In this document: piece after piece, positions 8,899-16,810 of the stretch
Layout: every line of letters begins with the position of its first letter
Numbering within the stretch: position 1 is the first letter of the stretch
Origin: Marinobacterium lacunae
GTDB taxonomy: Bacteria; Pseudomonadota; Gammaproteobacteria; Pseudomonadales; Balneatricaceae
DNA: 64,000 bases
Assembly (NCBI RefSeq): GCF_000705555.1
Contig: NZ_JMQN01000013.1
Location: 124,001 to 188,000 of the forward strand
Reading direction: 5' to 3'
Translations under genes and position numbers: made by a program
Notes under the pieces: generated by a model
Told to the model about the DNA's origin: nothing
The model's input: the letters and a program-made list of their open reading frames with translations, nothing else
Databases searched by the model: none

Positions 8899-10224
8899 AT
8901 GTTTTACCGTGAACCACTCCAGGCCGATCTGCCGGACTCACTCTGGGCACACAGCGCCGCGCCGGCACCGCTTACACCCTGTCTGGAAGGCCAGCACACC
9001 AGCCGCATCGTTGTAATAGGCGGTGGCTTTACCGGGCTGTCCACCGCATTGCATCTGGCGGAGGAGGGTGCAGAGGTCACCCTGCTTGAAGCCAACGATA
9101 TCGGCTTCGGCGGGTCGGGCCGTAACGTGGGGCTGGCCAATGCAGGTCTTTGGACCAAACCCGACGATATTGAAGCCGTTCTGGGCAAGCCGCTGGCACA
9201 GCGCCTGTACACCGCACTGAGCAAGGCACCGGATCTGGTTTACTCACTGATAGAACGCTTCGGCATCCAGTGCGAAGCAACCCGTAACGGCACCCTGCAT
9301 CTAGGCCATTCGCGTGCGGGCCTTCGCGACCTTGAAGAGCGCACCCGCCAGTTGCAGCAGCGCGGCGCTCCGGTCGAGTTGCTCAGCGCCGCTAAAACAG
9401 CCGAGATGACCGGTAGCAAGGCGTACCACGGCGCAATCTTCGATCCCCGTGCCGGTACCATCCAGCCGCTGGGTTATGCACGAGGGTTGGCAACGGCGGC
9501 ACTATCGTTGGGCGCGCGTATCTTTACCCGCTCACCGGTCACCGGGCTTGAGCGCGCAAGCGATGGTTGGGTTGTCTCCACCCCCTCAGGCGCGATACAT
9601 GCCGAAAAGGTCGTACTGGCCACCAACGCCTACAGCACAGACCTGTGGAAAAGCATGGATCAGACCTTTACGCCCCTGCACTTCTTCCAGTTTGCGACCG
9701 CCCCGCTGGACACGGACGTGCTCAAGCAGATTCTGCCAGGCAATCAAGGCTGCTGGGATACCCGCGATGTGATGACCTCCCTGCGCCTGGATCAAAGCGG
9801 ACGCCTGATTCTGGGCAGCGTCGGCCGCTTCGCCGGGGATACCTCCAGCTTCCTGCAAAATTGGGCCAGCAGTCACCTGCGTGCCCTGTTCCCCGACCAC
9901 TACCCGCGTATCGTCGGCAACGCCGACGGTGCACTCTGGCGTTACGGCTGGACCGGCAAAATCGCCTACTCGGACGACCATTTGCCCCACCTGCACCTGC
10001 TGGCACCGGATCTGATCACCGTCATCGGATATAGCGGACGCGGCATAGGTCCCGGCAGCGTCATGGGCAAGGCGATCGCCGACCACCTGCTCGGCGCCCC
10101 CATCGAAGAGATGCCGCTGCCGGTAACTGACCTCCGTAAGATGCCCTTCCGTCACCTACTGGGCGAGTACTACTGCCGGGGATCGGACCTGTACCACCTC
10201 TACCAGCGGATTTTCCGCCTCTAA
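8899..10224 (+). CDS. amaA: FAD-dependent L-pipecolate oxidase-type oxidoreductase
   Basis: A 441-residue DadA/GlpO-fold amine oxidase. The FAD-binding GxGxxG is at about residue 38-43 (RIVVIGGGFTGLS), followed by LLEANDIGFGGSGRN; a C-terminal FAD segment GYSGRGIGPG is also present. In Pseudomonas putida, amaA-type oxidase and amaB work together: L-pipecolate is oxidised to piperideine-6-carboxylate, which AmaB then handles. The gene starts after a GAGGAG ribosome site and is followed 30 nt later by hglS, probably as one operon. A related gamma-glutamylputrescine or amino-acid oxidase role cannot be excluded from sequence; the context favours pipecolate. Confidence 0.78.
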   Translation: MFYREPLQADLPDSLWAHSAAPAPLTPCLEGQHTSRIVVIGGGFTGLSTALHLAEEGAEVTLLEANDIGFGGSGRNVGLANAGLWTKPDDIEAVLGKPLAQRLYTALSKAPDLVYSLIERFGIQCEATRNGTLHLGHSRAGLRDLEERTRQLQQRGAPVELLSAAKTAEMTGSKAYHGAIFDPRAGTIQPLGYARGLATAALSLGARIFTRSPVTGLERASDGWVVSTPSGAIHAEKVVLATNAYSTDLWKSMDQTFTPLHFFQFATAPLDTDVLKQILPGNQGCWDTRDVMTSLRLDQSGRLILGSVGRFAGDTSSFLQNWASSHLRALFPDHYPRIVGNADGALWRYGWTGKIAYSDDHLPHLHLLAPDLITVIGYSGRGIGPGSVMGKAIADHLLGAPIEEMPLPVTDLRKMPFRHLLGEYYCRGSDLYHLYQRIFRL

Positions 10225-10254
10225 CCCTGTCACTAAACGGTTGAGATAAACGAC

Positions 10255-11058
10255 ATGACGACACACGAATTCTTCAACAGCCTTTGGAAAGACTACATCC
10301 AGATCACCCCGCAGGCCGAAGCCGTGCGCCAGCTGTTTATGGGCAAGGGTGAAGAGGTCATCAACGATCACGTGGCCTTTCGTACTTTCAGCGAGAGTCC
10401 GCTGAATCTGGACAAGCTTCAGGCCGTGGTCGAAAGCCTTGGCTACAAAGCGAGCGAACAGTACCGCTTCGAGCAGAAAAAACTCCTCGCCAAAAGCTAC
10501 CGCCACACCGAGGACGAAGACGCACCGAAGCTGTTTATCAGCGAGCTGCAGGTGCATGAACTGTCCCAGCCCGTACAGAAGATTTTGCGCAACGTCATCG
10601 GCCAGATTCCTGCCGATATCGAACTCGATCCGTCGATCTTCTGGCGGGGACGTCTGTGGGAGATGCCGAGTTTCGCCGAATACGAGACGCTTCGTAACGA
10701 GAGTGAATACGCCGCCTGGCTAACCACCATTGGCATACGTGTGAACCACTTCACCGTCAGCATCAACAAGCTTAAGCGTTATGACGATATCGAACAGGTG
10801 AACGCCCTGCTCAAGCAGAGTGGCTTTGCGCTGAACAGCGTCGGTGGCGAAGTGAAAGGCTCACCTGATCTACTGCTCGAACAGTCTTCAACGCTGGCCG
10901 ACAAGATCACACTGACCTTCAGCGACGGCAAGGTGGCCTCCATCCCTTCATGCTTCTACGAGTTCGCCAAGCGTTACCCGTCGGCTGACGGTCGGATCTT
11001 CCAGGGCTTTATCGAGGGTAATGCAGACAAGATCTTCGAATCGACCAACGCCCGCTAA
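10255..11058 (+). CDS. hglS: 2-oxoadipate dioxygenase/decarboxylase (DUF1338, HglS-type), copy 1
   Basis: A 267-residue short-form DUF1338 protein. In the characterised family member HglS, an iron(II) enzyme converts 2-oxoadipate to D-2-hydroxyglutarate and CO2. Candidate metal ligands are His39 (NDHVAFR), His165 (RVNHFTV) and Glu236 (CFYEFAKR); Arg43, four residues after His39, matches the conserved substrate-binding Arg. It lies 30 nt after amaA, so transcription is probably shared. A paralogue about 70% identical by eye is at 26444-27247. It is shorter than P. putida HglS (about 460 residues), so activity on 2-oxoadipate is inferred. Confidence 0.8.
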   Translation: MTTHEFFNSLWKDYIQITPQAEAVRQLFMGKGEEVINDHVAFRTFSESPLNLDKLQAVVESLGYKASEQYRFEQKKLLAKSYRHTEDEDAPKLFISELQVHELSQPVQKILRNVIGQIPADIELDPSIFWRGRLWEMPSFAEYETLRNESEYAAWLTTIGIRVNHFTVSINKLKRYDDIEQVNALLKQSGFALNSVGGEVKGSPDLLLEQSSTLADKITLTFSDGKVASIPSCFYEFAKRYPSADGRIFQGFIEGNADKIFESTNAR

Positions 11059-11068
11059 GGGTAGAAGA

Positions 11069-11088
11069 GGCACCCCGGTCGGGGTGCC
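11069..11088. terminator. Hairpin between convergent genes
   Basis: GGCACCCC-GGTC-GGGGTGCC, a perfect 8-bp stem with a 4-nt loop, just after the hglS stop and overlapping the stop of the minus-strand small membrane gene. It lacks a long T-run on either strand, so termination may be weak. Confidence 0.5.
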
Positions 11089-11333
11089 TACAGAATATCT
11101 TTCTTACGTGGATCTTCGCGGCTGGTCGAGCGCCAGCCCACCACACCGCAGACAAGCGCCAGTACCAGCGCACCGCCCGAGAGCATAAACACCTGCTTGC
11201 GCTCCTGCTCGATACGGGCAACCTCTTCGGCATTGGCCGCCGCGGCAATCGCCTTCGCACCCGGTGCCTTGGACGCACTCCAGCCTGCTGCCATCACCAG
11301 ACACAGCGCCATTGCATACATGAACTCTTTCAT
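11088..11333 (-). CDS. Small membrane protein of unknown function
   Basis: An 81-residue protein starting MKEFMYAMALCLVMAAGWSA: a signal-like N-terminal helix, an Ala-rich and charged middle (residues about 25-48), one clear membrane helix at about 49-67 (MLSGGALVLALVCGVVGW) and a basic tail (STSREDPRKKDIL). The ATG at 11333 is preceded by GAGAGG; the frame is open further upstream to 11402 but without protein-like character. It is convergent with hglS. I do not recognise a family, and the neighbours do not suggest a function. Confidence 0.6.
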   Translation of the reverse strand: MKEFMYAMALCLVMAAGWSASKAPGAKAIAAAANAEEVARIEQERKQVFMLSGGALVLALVCGVVGWRSTSREDPRKKDIL

Positions 11334-11470
11334 CACAGCCTCTCGTAGCTCGCCAACGCCACACCTTAACACCGCCAGCCCCGGGCGGACCAGCACCCGC
11401 ACCGCTGGTACAGGATTTGCTTAGGGATTTGATGCACTTACCGCACCTGCACAATTACCCGGAGCCACGC

Positions 11471-12775
11471 ATGACCTGCAACACCCGTGCAACCGAAACT
11501 TTCTTTCTTGCGTCAAAACGCTCTGAGATCGCATCGCTCAGACAATTGATGGCGAGTTGTGAACTGGTCAGCCGGGTGAGCAATCTAGTCCACGAGCTGC
11601 AACGCGAACGCGGGCTTTCCAACGTGTTTCTCGCCTCGAAGGGTATGCACTACTGCCGCCAGCGTGCCGAGCATATTCCCAACACCATTCAGGCCGAGGC
11701 CGAGTTCCGTTACAGCCTCGAACATCTGGATATCGAAAGCTGGGCCCGGGTCGGCAGTGCCCGGTTGTTCAACAATATCGCCTATGCCCTGCACGGGCTC
11801 GACGGCTTGAGCGAACTGCGCAAGCGCATCGGCGATCAGGCCCTGAGCGCCACCGAAAGCACTCAAGCATTCAACCGTCTGATGACCGCCCTGCTGTCGG
11901 TCATCTTCGAGGCCGCCGATATCTCCGACGACCCGGAGATCACCCGGGCACTGGTGGCGATGTTCAACTTTATGCAGGGCAAGGAGTACAGCGGTCAGGA
12001 GCGCGCCTGGGCGGTTATAGGCTTTGCCGCCGGCGGTTTCGACGAGCCCCTGCTACACAGGCTGTCAGACCTGATCGCCTCGCAGCAGCAGTGCTTCCAC
12101 ACCTTCGAGGAGTTTGCCCAAACCTCGCATATAGACAGCTGGCATGCGTTGGAAAAAGAACCCGAAACTCAAGAGTTCCAGCGCTTGCGTCAGGTGATCA
12201 GCCGACTGACACCCGGCTCGGCCCTGCCCTCCGAGATCAGCGAGGTGTGGTACGAAGTCGCCACCCGGCGCATCGACCGGATGCAGCAGCTCGAGCGCCA
12301 GCTCTCCGACGCCCTGCTTCAACTCAGCCAGCAGCGGGTTAGACAGGCCAACAAGGAGCTGAAAAAACACCATGACAGCCTGCAGTTGATCGCCTCCCTG
12401 CACGAGCCAGGGCCTTCGCCACTGACCACGCTGCTCGACCCCGAGCACGCGCCGATACCGACGGAAGCCGGCAGCTCGGGCGCAGCAGGCAGCGATTGGG
12501 TGCACTCGCTGTACGGACTGGTCAAGCAGCAGGCAGAGGGGCTAAAACAGATGCATGATGAACTGGCCGCCGCCCGTCAGGCGCTGTCAGATCGCAAGAC
12601 ACTTGAGCGCGCCAAGGGGTTGCTGATGCAGTACCAGGGGCTCAGTGAAGAGCAGGCCTACCGCAAGTTGCAGCAGAGCTCCATGGCCCAGAACCGCTCA
12701 CTGGCCGATGTGGCCCGCAAACTGATCGACGATATCGACCAGCTCAGGGGCAAGGGCTCAGATTTGCGGCGATAA
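11471..12775 (+). CDS. nasR: NasR-like nitrate/nitrite-responsive ANTAR antiterminator
   Basis: A 434-residue protein with an N-terminal all-helical nitrate/nitrite-sensing (NIT) domain (about residues 15-280, signature VHELQRERGLSNVFLASKG) and a C-terminal RNA-binding ANTAR domain (about 370-425: ERAKGLLMQYQGLSEEQAYRKLQ). In Klebsiella, NasR binds a hexaloop hairpin in the nasF leader and prevents termination when nitrate or nitrite is present. The ATG at 11471 has GGAG 6 nt before it. A leader with tandem hexaloops and a terminator lies at 15734-15834, before the FNT-channel gene, and is the likely target. No nitrate or nitrite reductase gene lies in this window. Confidence 0.87.
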   Translation: MTCNTRATETFFLASKRSEIASLRQLMASCELVSRVSNLVHELQRERGLSNVFLASKGMHYCRQRAEHIPNTIQAEAEFRYSLEHLDIESWARVGSARLFNNIAYALHGLDGLSELRKRIGDQALSATESTQAFNRLMTALLSVIFEAADISDDPEITRALVAMFNFMQGKEYSGQERAWAVIGFAAGGFDEPLLHRLSDLIASQQQCFHTFEEFAQTSHIDSWHALEKEPETQEFQRLRQVISRLTPGSALPSEISEVWYEVATRRIDRMQQLERQLSDALLQLSQQRVRQANKELKKHHDSLQLIASLHEPGPSPLTTLLDPEHAPIPTEAGSSGAAGSDWVHSLYGLVKQQAEGLKQMHDELAAARQALSDRKTLERAKGLLMQYQGLSEEQAYRKLQQSSMAQNRSLADVARKLIDDIDQLRGKGSDLRR

Positions 12776-12896
12776 CCCGCACGCCCGATTTAGGGCATCG
12801 CGAATTCCAGATCGCACCAATACAGTGCACTACGCACACCTGTGGATACATGTTTTATCATCGACAGGCCAGATTATGAATTTTTCTATTCGCGAG

Positions 12897-12919
12897 TAAT
12901 TATCATTTTGATTATTATT
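12897..12919. promoter_or_regulatory. Candidate Fur box
   Basis: An AT-rich run of hexamer-like repeats (AATTATCATTTTGATTATT, 19 bp). Aligned to the classic Fur consensus it matches 12 of 19 positions by hand. It lies about 46 nt before the start of the adenylation/acyltransferase gene, where a repressor could block the promoter. Similar AT-rich sequence can occur by chance, so this is a candidate only. Confidence 0.4.
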
Positions 12920-12965
12920 GGCGCACACACATTAATCACACATTTTTTGTAGTACATCCATCATC

Positions 12966-15527
12966 ATGCTGTTCGATCTGGATCGTCTGCGCGCACTTGG
13001 CGCGCACCCCTGTCTTCTGGATGCCCAGGGCCTTCTGTTCACCTACGCCCAGCTGGCCGAACAGGCTGCCGGTTTCGCCGCCACACTGGCGCACTATGAT
13101 GTCCCGGCACTGATCGCCATAGAGGCGGCCTCCGAACCTGAGGCGATAGCCGCCTATGTGGGTACCCTAGCCGCTGGCCATGCGGTGATGCCCCTGCCTG
13201 CGGACAACGACGTGCTTGCCAAGACGCTGGCTCAGCGTTTTCGACCGGCACTGAGCTACCGGCGGGCAGATAACGGCTGGCAACGACAGACCCACGACTG
13301 GACGCCCGCGAAGCTGCACCCTGAACTGGCACTGCTGCTACAAACCTCCGGCAGTACCGGACGGGGCCGGGGGGTGCGCCTGTCCCGAGGAGCGCTGGAA
13401 GCCAATGCACGCTCTATCGCCGAATATCTGCAGATAAAGCCTGAGGATCGCGCAGCACTCGTGCTGCCCCTGCACTACTCCTACGGGCTGTCGGTGCTGC
13501 ACTCCCATCTGCTGCAGGGTGCAAGCCTCTGGCTGCACCCCGACTCGGTACTGGCCGATGGCTTCGCCACGGCGCTGGCCGAAAGCGGGGCGACCAATCT
13601 GGCCGGCGTGCCCCACCACTTCAACCTGCTGGAGAGCGCCGGTTTTGACCGTGCCCTGCCCGCGAGCCTGCGTTTGTTGACCGTCGCCGGTGGCGCCATG
13701 CCCCCCGCCAAGGTGACGCACTGGGCCGAGCGCATGGACGCTCAGGGCGGACAGTTCGTGGTGATGTATGGCCAGACAGAGGCCACCGCGCGTATCGCTT
13801 GGCTGCCGCCTGCACTTGCCCGACTCAAGCCCGATGCCATCGGCATTGCGATACCCGGCGGCACTCTTGCGCTGCGTGATGAAAAGGGTCGCGATATCGA
13901 CACGCCATCCGGTGAAGGTGAGCTGATCTACCGAGGCCCCAACGTGATGATGGGCTATGCCGAGGGATATGAGGCACTGAATAAGGGCTTTGAGGTCAAC
14001 GAGCTGGTCACCGGCGATCTGGCCCAACGCGATACCGAAGGGATCTACCGCATCACCGGACGGCGCTCACGCATGTCGAAAATTGCCGGTCTGCGTATCG
14101 GCCATGATGCGCTGGAGCGGGCGCTGGCGGATATCGCCCCCGATGTCGCCGTTTGGGGTGATGACCGGCGCATCGGCATCGCGCTGACCGGCCCCGTGCC
14201 CGATCCGGGTGCGATTCAGCAACGGGCAGCGGCACTGAGCGGTGTCGGTGCCGGCCATTTCGAGATCCACCCCCTGTCGGCGCTGCCGCGACGGGCCAAC
14301 GGCAAGATCGACTATCCCGCGCTCAAGCGTCTTCACAACACTGCGCCAGCCGGGCGCTCTCTGCTTGAGGCCTTTCGTGCCACCTTCGCCACCCGCAGGG
14401 TACGCCCATCGGACAGTTTCGCCAGCCTCGGTGGTGATTCGCTCAGCCATGTAGAGCTATCGCTGGCACTGGAGGAGCGCCTGGGTGGCGTACCCGATGG
14501 CTGGGAGAAGATGGCCATCGCCGATCTGGAACAGGCACGTCCGGCCGCCGGCCACCGTCTGCCCACCGAGCTGGTCACCCGTGTACTGGCAATACTCGCT
14601 GTGGTGGTTGCCCACCAAACCCACTGGCCGGTCTATGGCGGTGCCGCGGCCATGGTGATGCTGATGGGCATGAGTGTGTCTAGCTTTCGCTGGAATTCGC
14701 TGATACAGGGTGACATGCGTACCTATTTCGCGCCCATGCTCGGCGTACTGGTGCCCTACTATCTCATTCTTGCCGGCTATAGTCTGGCCTGGGGCGAGGT
14801 ACCTTGGGTATCGGCGCTGCTGCTGGGCAACTTCGGCCTGACCACACCGCAAACCCACGAGATGCTGCCGTTCCTGTATTGGTTCGTCGAAGCCTATGTA
14901 CAGATCTCGTTGCTGATTGCGCTGCCGTTTCTGATACCGCCGATACGGCGACGGCTCGCCTCTATTCACCCCTTCCATTTCGGCCTTGGACTGTTTGCGC
15001 TGGCACTGTTGCTGCGCGTGACCATCCCTGAGATCTGGCCGATGAAGGGGCGTGCCCAGTTCACCCTGCCCTGGGTGCTTTACCTGTTTGCACTGGGCTG
15101 GTGCGTCAGTACTGCTGAGAACACACGGGCGCGCGTTCTGGTCATTGCGCTGGGTTGCTTCATCATGCCGCTGGCGGCCTATATGGGCGGTAACTGGTAC
15201 GGTGGCTGGATCAAGTATATGAGCTTGCTCGGGGTGCTGGTGCTGCTAACGCTGGTGCCCAGTATTGCGGTGCCGCGCTGGAGTGTTCGCCCCCTGATGC
15301 GTATGGCACAGGCTGCGTTTGCTATCTACCTATTGCACCGGCTGGTGCCGGTCGTGCTGATGCCGATGTTCGGCCTTGAGGGACACTCGCCGTTGATCGA
15401 TACACTGGCGATCCTGGGCGGTATCGCACTGGGCCTGCTCGCCGCCGATCTGCAGCGACGCCTGATGACGCGACGGACCTCCCTTACCCCGGCCTCACCC
15501 ACAGCGCTGGCTCGTGCACCGGGCTGA
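12966..15527 (+). CDS. Three-domain fusion: AMP-forming adenylation, acyl/peptidyl carrier, membrane acyltransferase
   Basis: An 853-residue protein. An ANL adenylation domain covers about 1-455: SGSTG at 128-132, MYGQTEAT at 267-274, TGDLAQRDTEGIYRITGR near 349-366, catalytic Lys447 in NGKIDYP. A carrier domain covers about 463-520 with phosphopantetheine Ser492 in LGGDSLSHVE. A polytopic region of about 9-10 helices from residue 535 to 835 resembles acyltransferase family 3, with His550 in AVVVAHQTHW. The expected job is to activate an acid, load it on the carrier and transfer it at the membrane. The substrate is unknown. A candidate Fur box upstream hints at iron control. No other biosynthetic genes are adjacent. 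Confidence 0.75.
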   Translation: MLFDLDRLRALGAHPCLLDAQGLLFTYAQLAEQAAGFAATLAHYDVPALIAIEAASEPEAIAAYVGTLAAGHAVMPLPADNDVLAKTLAQRFRPALSYRRADNGWQRQTHDWTPAKLHPELALLLQTSGSTGRGRGVRLSRGALEANARSIAEYLQIKPEDRAALVLPLHYSYGLSVLHSHLLQGASLWLHPDSVLADGFATALAESGATNLAGVPHHFNLLESAGFDRALPASLRLLTVAGGAMPPAKVTHWAERMDAQGGQFVVMYGQTEATARIAWLPPALARLKPDAIGIAIPGGTLALRDEKGRDIDTPSGEGELIYRGPNVMMGYAEGYEALNKGFEVNELVTGDLAQRDTEGIYRITGRRSRMSKIAGLRIGHDALERALADIAPDVAVWGDDRRIGIALTGPVPDPGAIQQRAAALSGVGAGHFEIHPLSALPRRANGKIDYPALKRLHNTAPAGRSLLEAFRATFATRRVRPSDSFASLGGDSLSHVELSLALEERLGGVPDGWEKMAIADLEQARPAAGHRLPTELVTRVLAILAVVVAHQTHWPVYGGAAAMVMLMGMSVSSFRWNSLIQGDMRTYFAPMLGVLVPYYLILAGYSLAWGEVPWVSALLLGNFGLTTPQTHEMLPFLYWFVEAYVQISLLIALPFLIPPIRRRLASIHPFHFGLGLFALALLLRVTIPEIWPMKGRAQFTLPWVLYLFALGWCVSTAENTRARVLVIALGCFIMPLAAYMGGNWYGGWIKYMSLLGVLVLLTLVPSIAVPRWSVRPLMRMAQAAFAIYLLHRLVPVVLMPMFGLEGHSPLIDTLAILGGIALGLLAADLQRRLMTRRTSLTPASPTALARAPG

Positions 15528-15573
15528 TCCATCCCGGTAAACACGCTCAAGAAGCCTTTCAAATGAACCTTTA

Positions 15574-15605
15574 GTGCGCAACCCATACCGGTTGCGCACC
15601 ATTTT
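15574..15605 (+). terminator. Intrinsic terminator after the adenylation/acyltransferase gene
   Basis: Arms GTGCGCAACC (15574-15583) and GGTTGCGCAC (15590-15599) form a perfect 10-bp stem with a 6-nt loop, followed by CATTTTT. It isolates the channel gene from upstream transcription. Confidence 0.8.
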
Positions 15606-15700
15606 TGCTCCCGCGAAGTGCAGCACCAATCGCCGTACGAGCACACCGCTCCTTTCGTAACCCGATGATTCTTATAGCCTTACGCGCAAATACACCGTTA

Positions 15701-15716
15701 TGGCACGGCGTTTGCC
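15701..15716 (+). promoter_or_regulatory. Sigma-54 (-24/-12) promoter of the FNT-channel gene
   Basis: TGGCACG-GCGT-TTGC-C matches the sigma-54 consensus TGGCACG-N4-TTGC at every fixed position, with GG at 15702-15703 and GC at 15714-15715 and correct spacing. Transcription should start near 15726, only about 8 nt before the first leader hairpin. A GCACCA half-site at 15623-15628 might belong to an NtrC enhancer site, but I could not find a full dyad. Confidence 0.8.
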
Positions 15717-15733
15717 TTTTAACCAGATAACTT

Positions 15734-15751
15734 CGAGCCGACGTAGGCTCG
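15734..15751 (+). promoter_or_regulatory. Leader hairpin P1 with hexaloop (putative ANTAR target)
   Basis: CGAGCC-GACGTA-GGCTCG: a perfect 6-bp stem closed by a hexanucleotide loop, the size recognised by ANTAR proteins. The loop has G at position 4, as in the known consensus, but G rather than A at position 1. It begins a few nucleotides after the predicted sigma-54 start. Confidence 0.65.
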
Positions 15752-15773
15752 GGTCTGACAAGCTGAGAGTTCC

Positions 15774-15789
15774 TGGATGACGGCGTCCA
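15774..15789 (+). promoter_or_regulatory. Leader hairpin P2 with hexaloop, overlapping the terminator
   Basis: TGGAT-GACGGC-GTCCA: a 5-bp stem (one G-U pair) with a hexaloop that begins GACG like P1. Loop positions 15780-15784 and its 3' arm (15785-15789) are part of the 5' arm of the terminator stem, so P2 and the terminator cannot form together. That is the expected antiterminator logic for an ANTAR protein. Confidence 0.62.
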
Positions 15790-15834
15790 CACAACACCTG
15801 CCAAAGGCGGGAAGCGTGTGGACGCCGTTTTTTT
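15780..15834 (+). terminator. Leader terminator (attenuator) before the FNT-channel gene
   Basis: Arms ACGGCGTCCACAC (15780-15792) and GTGTGGACGCCGT (15816-15828) form a perfect 13-bp stem; an inner hairpin CCTGCC-AAA-GGCGGG stacks inside, and seven T residues follow. It ends 63 nt before the channel start codon, so it must be read through for expression. Confidence 0.88.
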
Positions 15835-15897
15835 GTGCCAGAGCAACTGACAGGCAACCGATGTGTGTGATTCCTTAACGCTGAATGAGGCAAAACT

Positions 15898-16740
15898 ATG
15901 GCTTACTTAATTCCTGCAGAATTTGTAACCAAGATGGTGGACGCGGGTGAATCCAAGATTTACATGTCTACCCGGGACACCCTGATCCGTGGCTACATGG
16001 CCGGTGCCATTCTGGCGCTGGCGGCCGTATTCGCCGTGACCATCGCCGTACAGACCGGCGTCTTCTTGATCGGTGCGATTCTCTTTCCGGTCGGTTTCTG
16101 CATGCTCTACCTCATGGGTTTTGACCTGCTGACCGGCGTGTTCATGCTCACGCCACTGGCCTGGCTCGACAAGCGCCCCGGCGTCACCCCCGGCCAGATC
16201 CTGCGTAACTGGGGCCTGGTCTTCTGCGGCAACTTCGCCGGCGCCTTCACCGTGGCTGTCATGATGTCGTTCATCTTCACCATGGGCTACAACACCGATG
16301 GCGGCGCCATCGCCGAGAAGGTCGCCAAGATTGGTGAATCGCGTACGCTGGGTTACTCCCAGTACGGTGTAGAGGGCTGGTTCACCATCTTCATCCGCGG
16401 CATGCTGTGTAACTGGATGGTCTCCCTTGGCGTGGTCGGCGCCATGATCTCCACCCACGTCAGCGGCAAGGTAATCGCCATGTGGATGCCAATCATGCTG
16501 TTCTTCTTCATGGGCTTCGAACACTCCGTGGTGAACATGTTCCTGTTCCCGTTTGCCATGATCATGGGCGGTAACTTCTCCATTGCCGACTACTTCATCT
16601 GGAACGAGATCCCGACTGCACTGGGCAACCTGGTCGGCGGACTCGCCTTCACCGGCCTGACCCTGTACACCACCCACGTGCGCACCGGCTCCAAGCGTGA
16701 AATTCCAGCCGCCGCACCGTCCAAGCCGGCTACCGTGTAA
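15898..16740 (+). CDS. Formate/nitrite transporter (FNT) family channel
   Basis: A 280-residue inner-membrane protein with about six helices. Signatures: a FDLLTGVFML-type segment, GMLCNWMVSLGVV, and MGFEHSVVNMFLFP with the central pore His at residue 209, the position of the key His in E. coli FocA. FNT proteins pass small monovalent anions such as formate or nitrite. The sigma-54 promoter and NasR-type leader point to nitrogen assimilation, so nitrite is the first candidate; the nearby cyanase makes cyanate a second possibility (inference). A strong terminator follows 15 nt downstream. No reductase is present in the window to consume nitrite. Confidence 0.88.
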   Translation: MAYLIPAEFVTKMVDAGESKIYMSTRDTLIRGYMAGAILALAAVFAVTIAVQTGVFLIGAILFPVGFCMLYLMGFDLLTGVFMLTPLAWLDKRPGVTPGQILRNWGLVFCGNFAGAFTVAVMMSFIFTMGYNTDGGAIAEKVAKIGESRTLGYSQYGVEGWFTIFIRGMLCNWMVSLGVVGAMISTHVSGKVIAMWMPIMLFFFMGFEHSVVNMFLFPFAMIMGGNFSIADYFIWNEIPTALGNLVGGLAFTGLTLYTTHVRTGSKREIPAAAPSKPATV

Positions 16741-16754
16741 GCACTTTCCCAACC

Positions 16755-16787
16755 CTCAGCCCCCATGTTTGCGGGGCTGAGTTTTTT
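16755..16787 (+). terminator. Intrinsic terminator after the FNT-channel gene
   Basis: CTCAGCCCC (from 16755) pairs with GGGGCTGAG (16773-16781), followed by six T residues. Readthrough would be needed for co-transcription with the kinase gene 23 nt downstream. Confidence 0.88.
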
Positions 16788-16810
16788 AACGGGATCAGAC
16801 GCACCTGTAT

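Noticed and set aside
15601-15700. Full NtrC enhancer dyad before the sigma-54 promoter
   Set aside because: Only a GCACCA half-site at 15623-15628 is clear; the partner half is not convincing, so no site was listed.
15907-16752. Minus-strand open frame of 281 codons opposite the FNT channel
   Set aside because: The translation is an unnatural His/Gly/Asp/Glu-rich sequence caused by codon bias of the real membrane protein.
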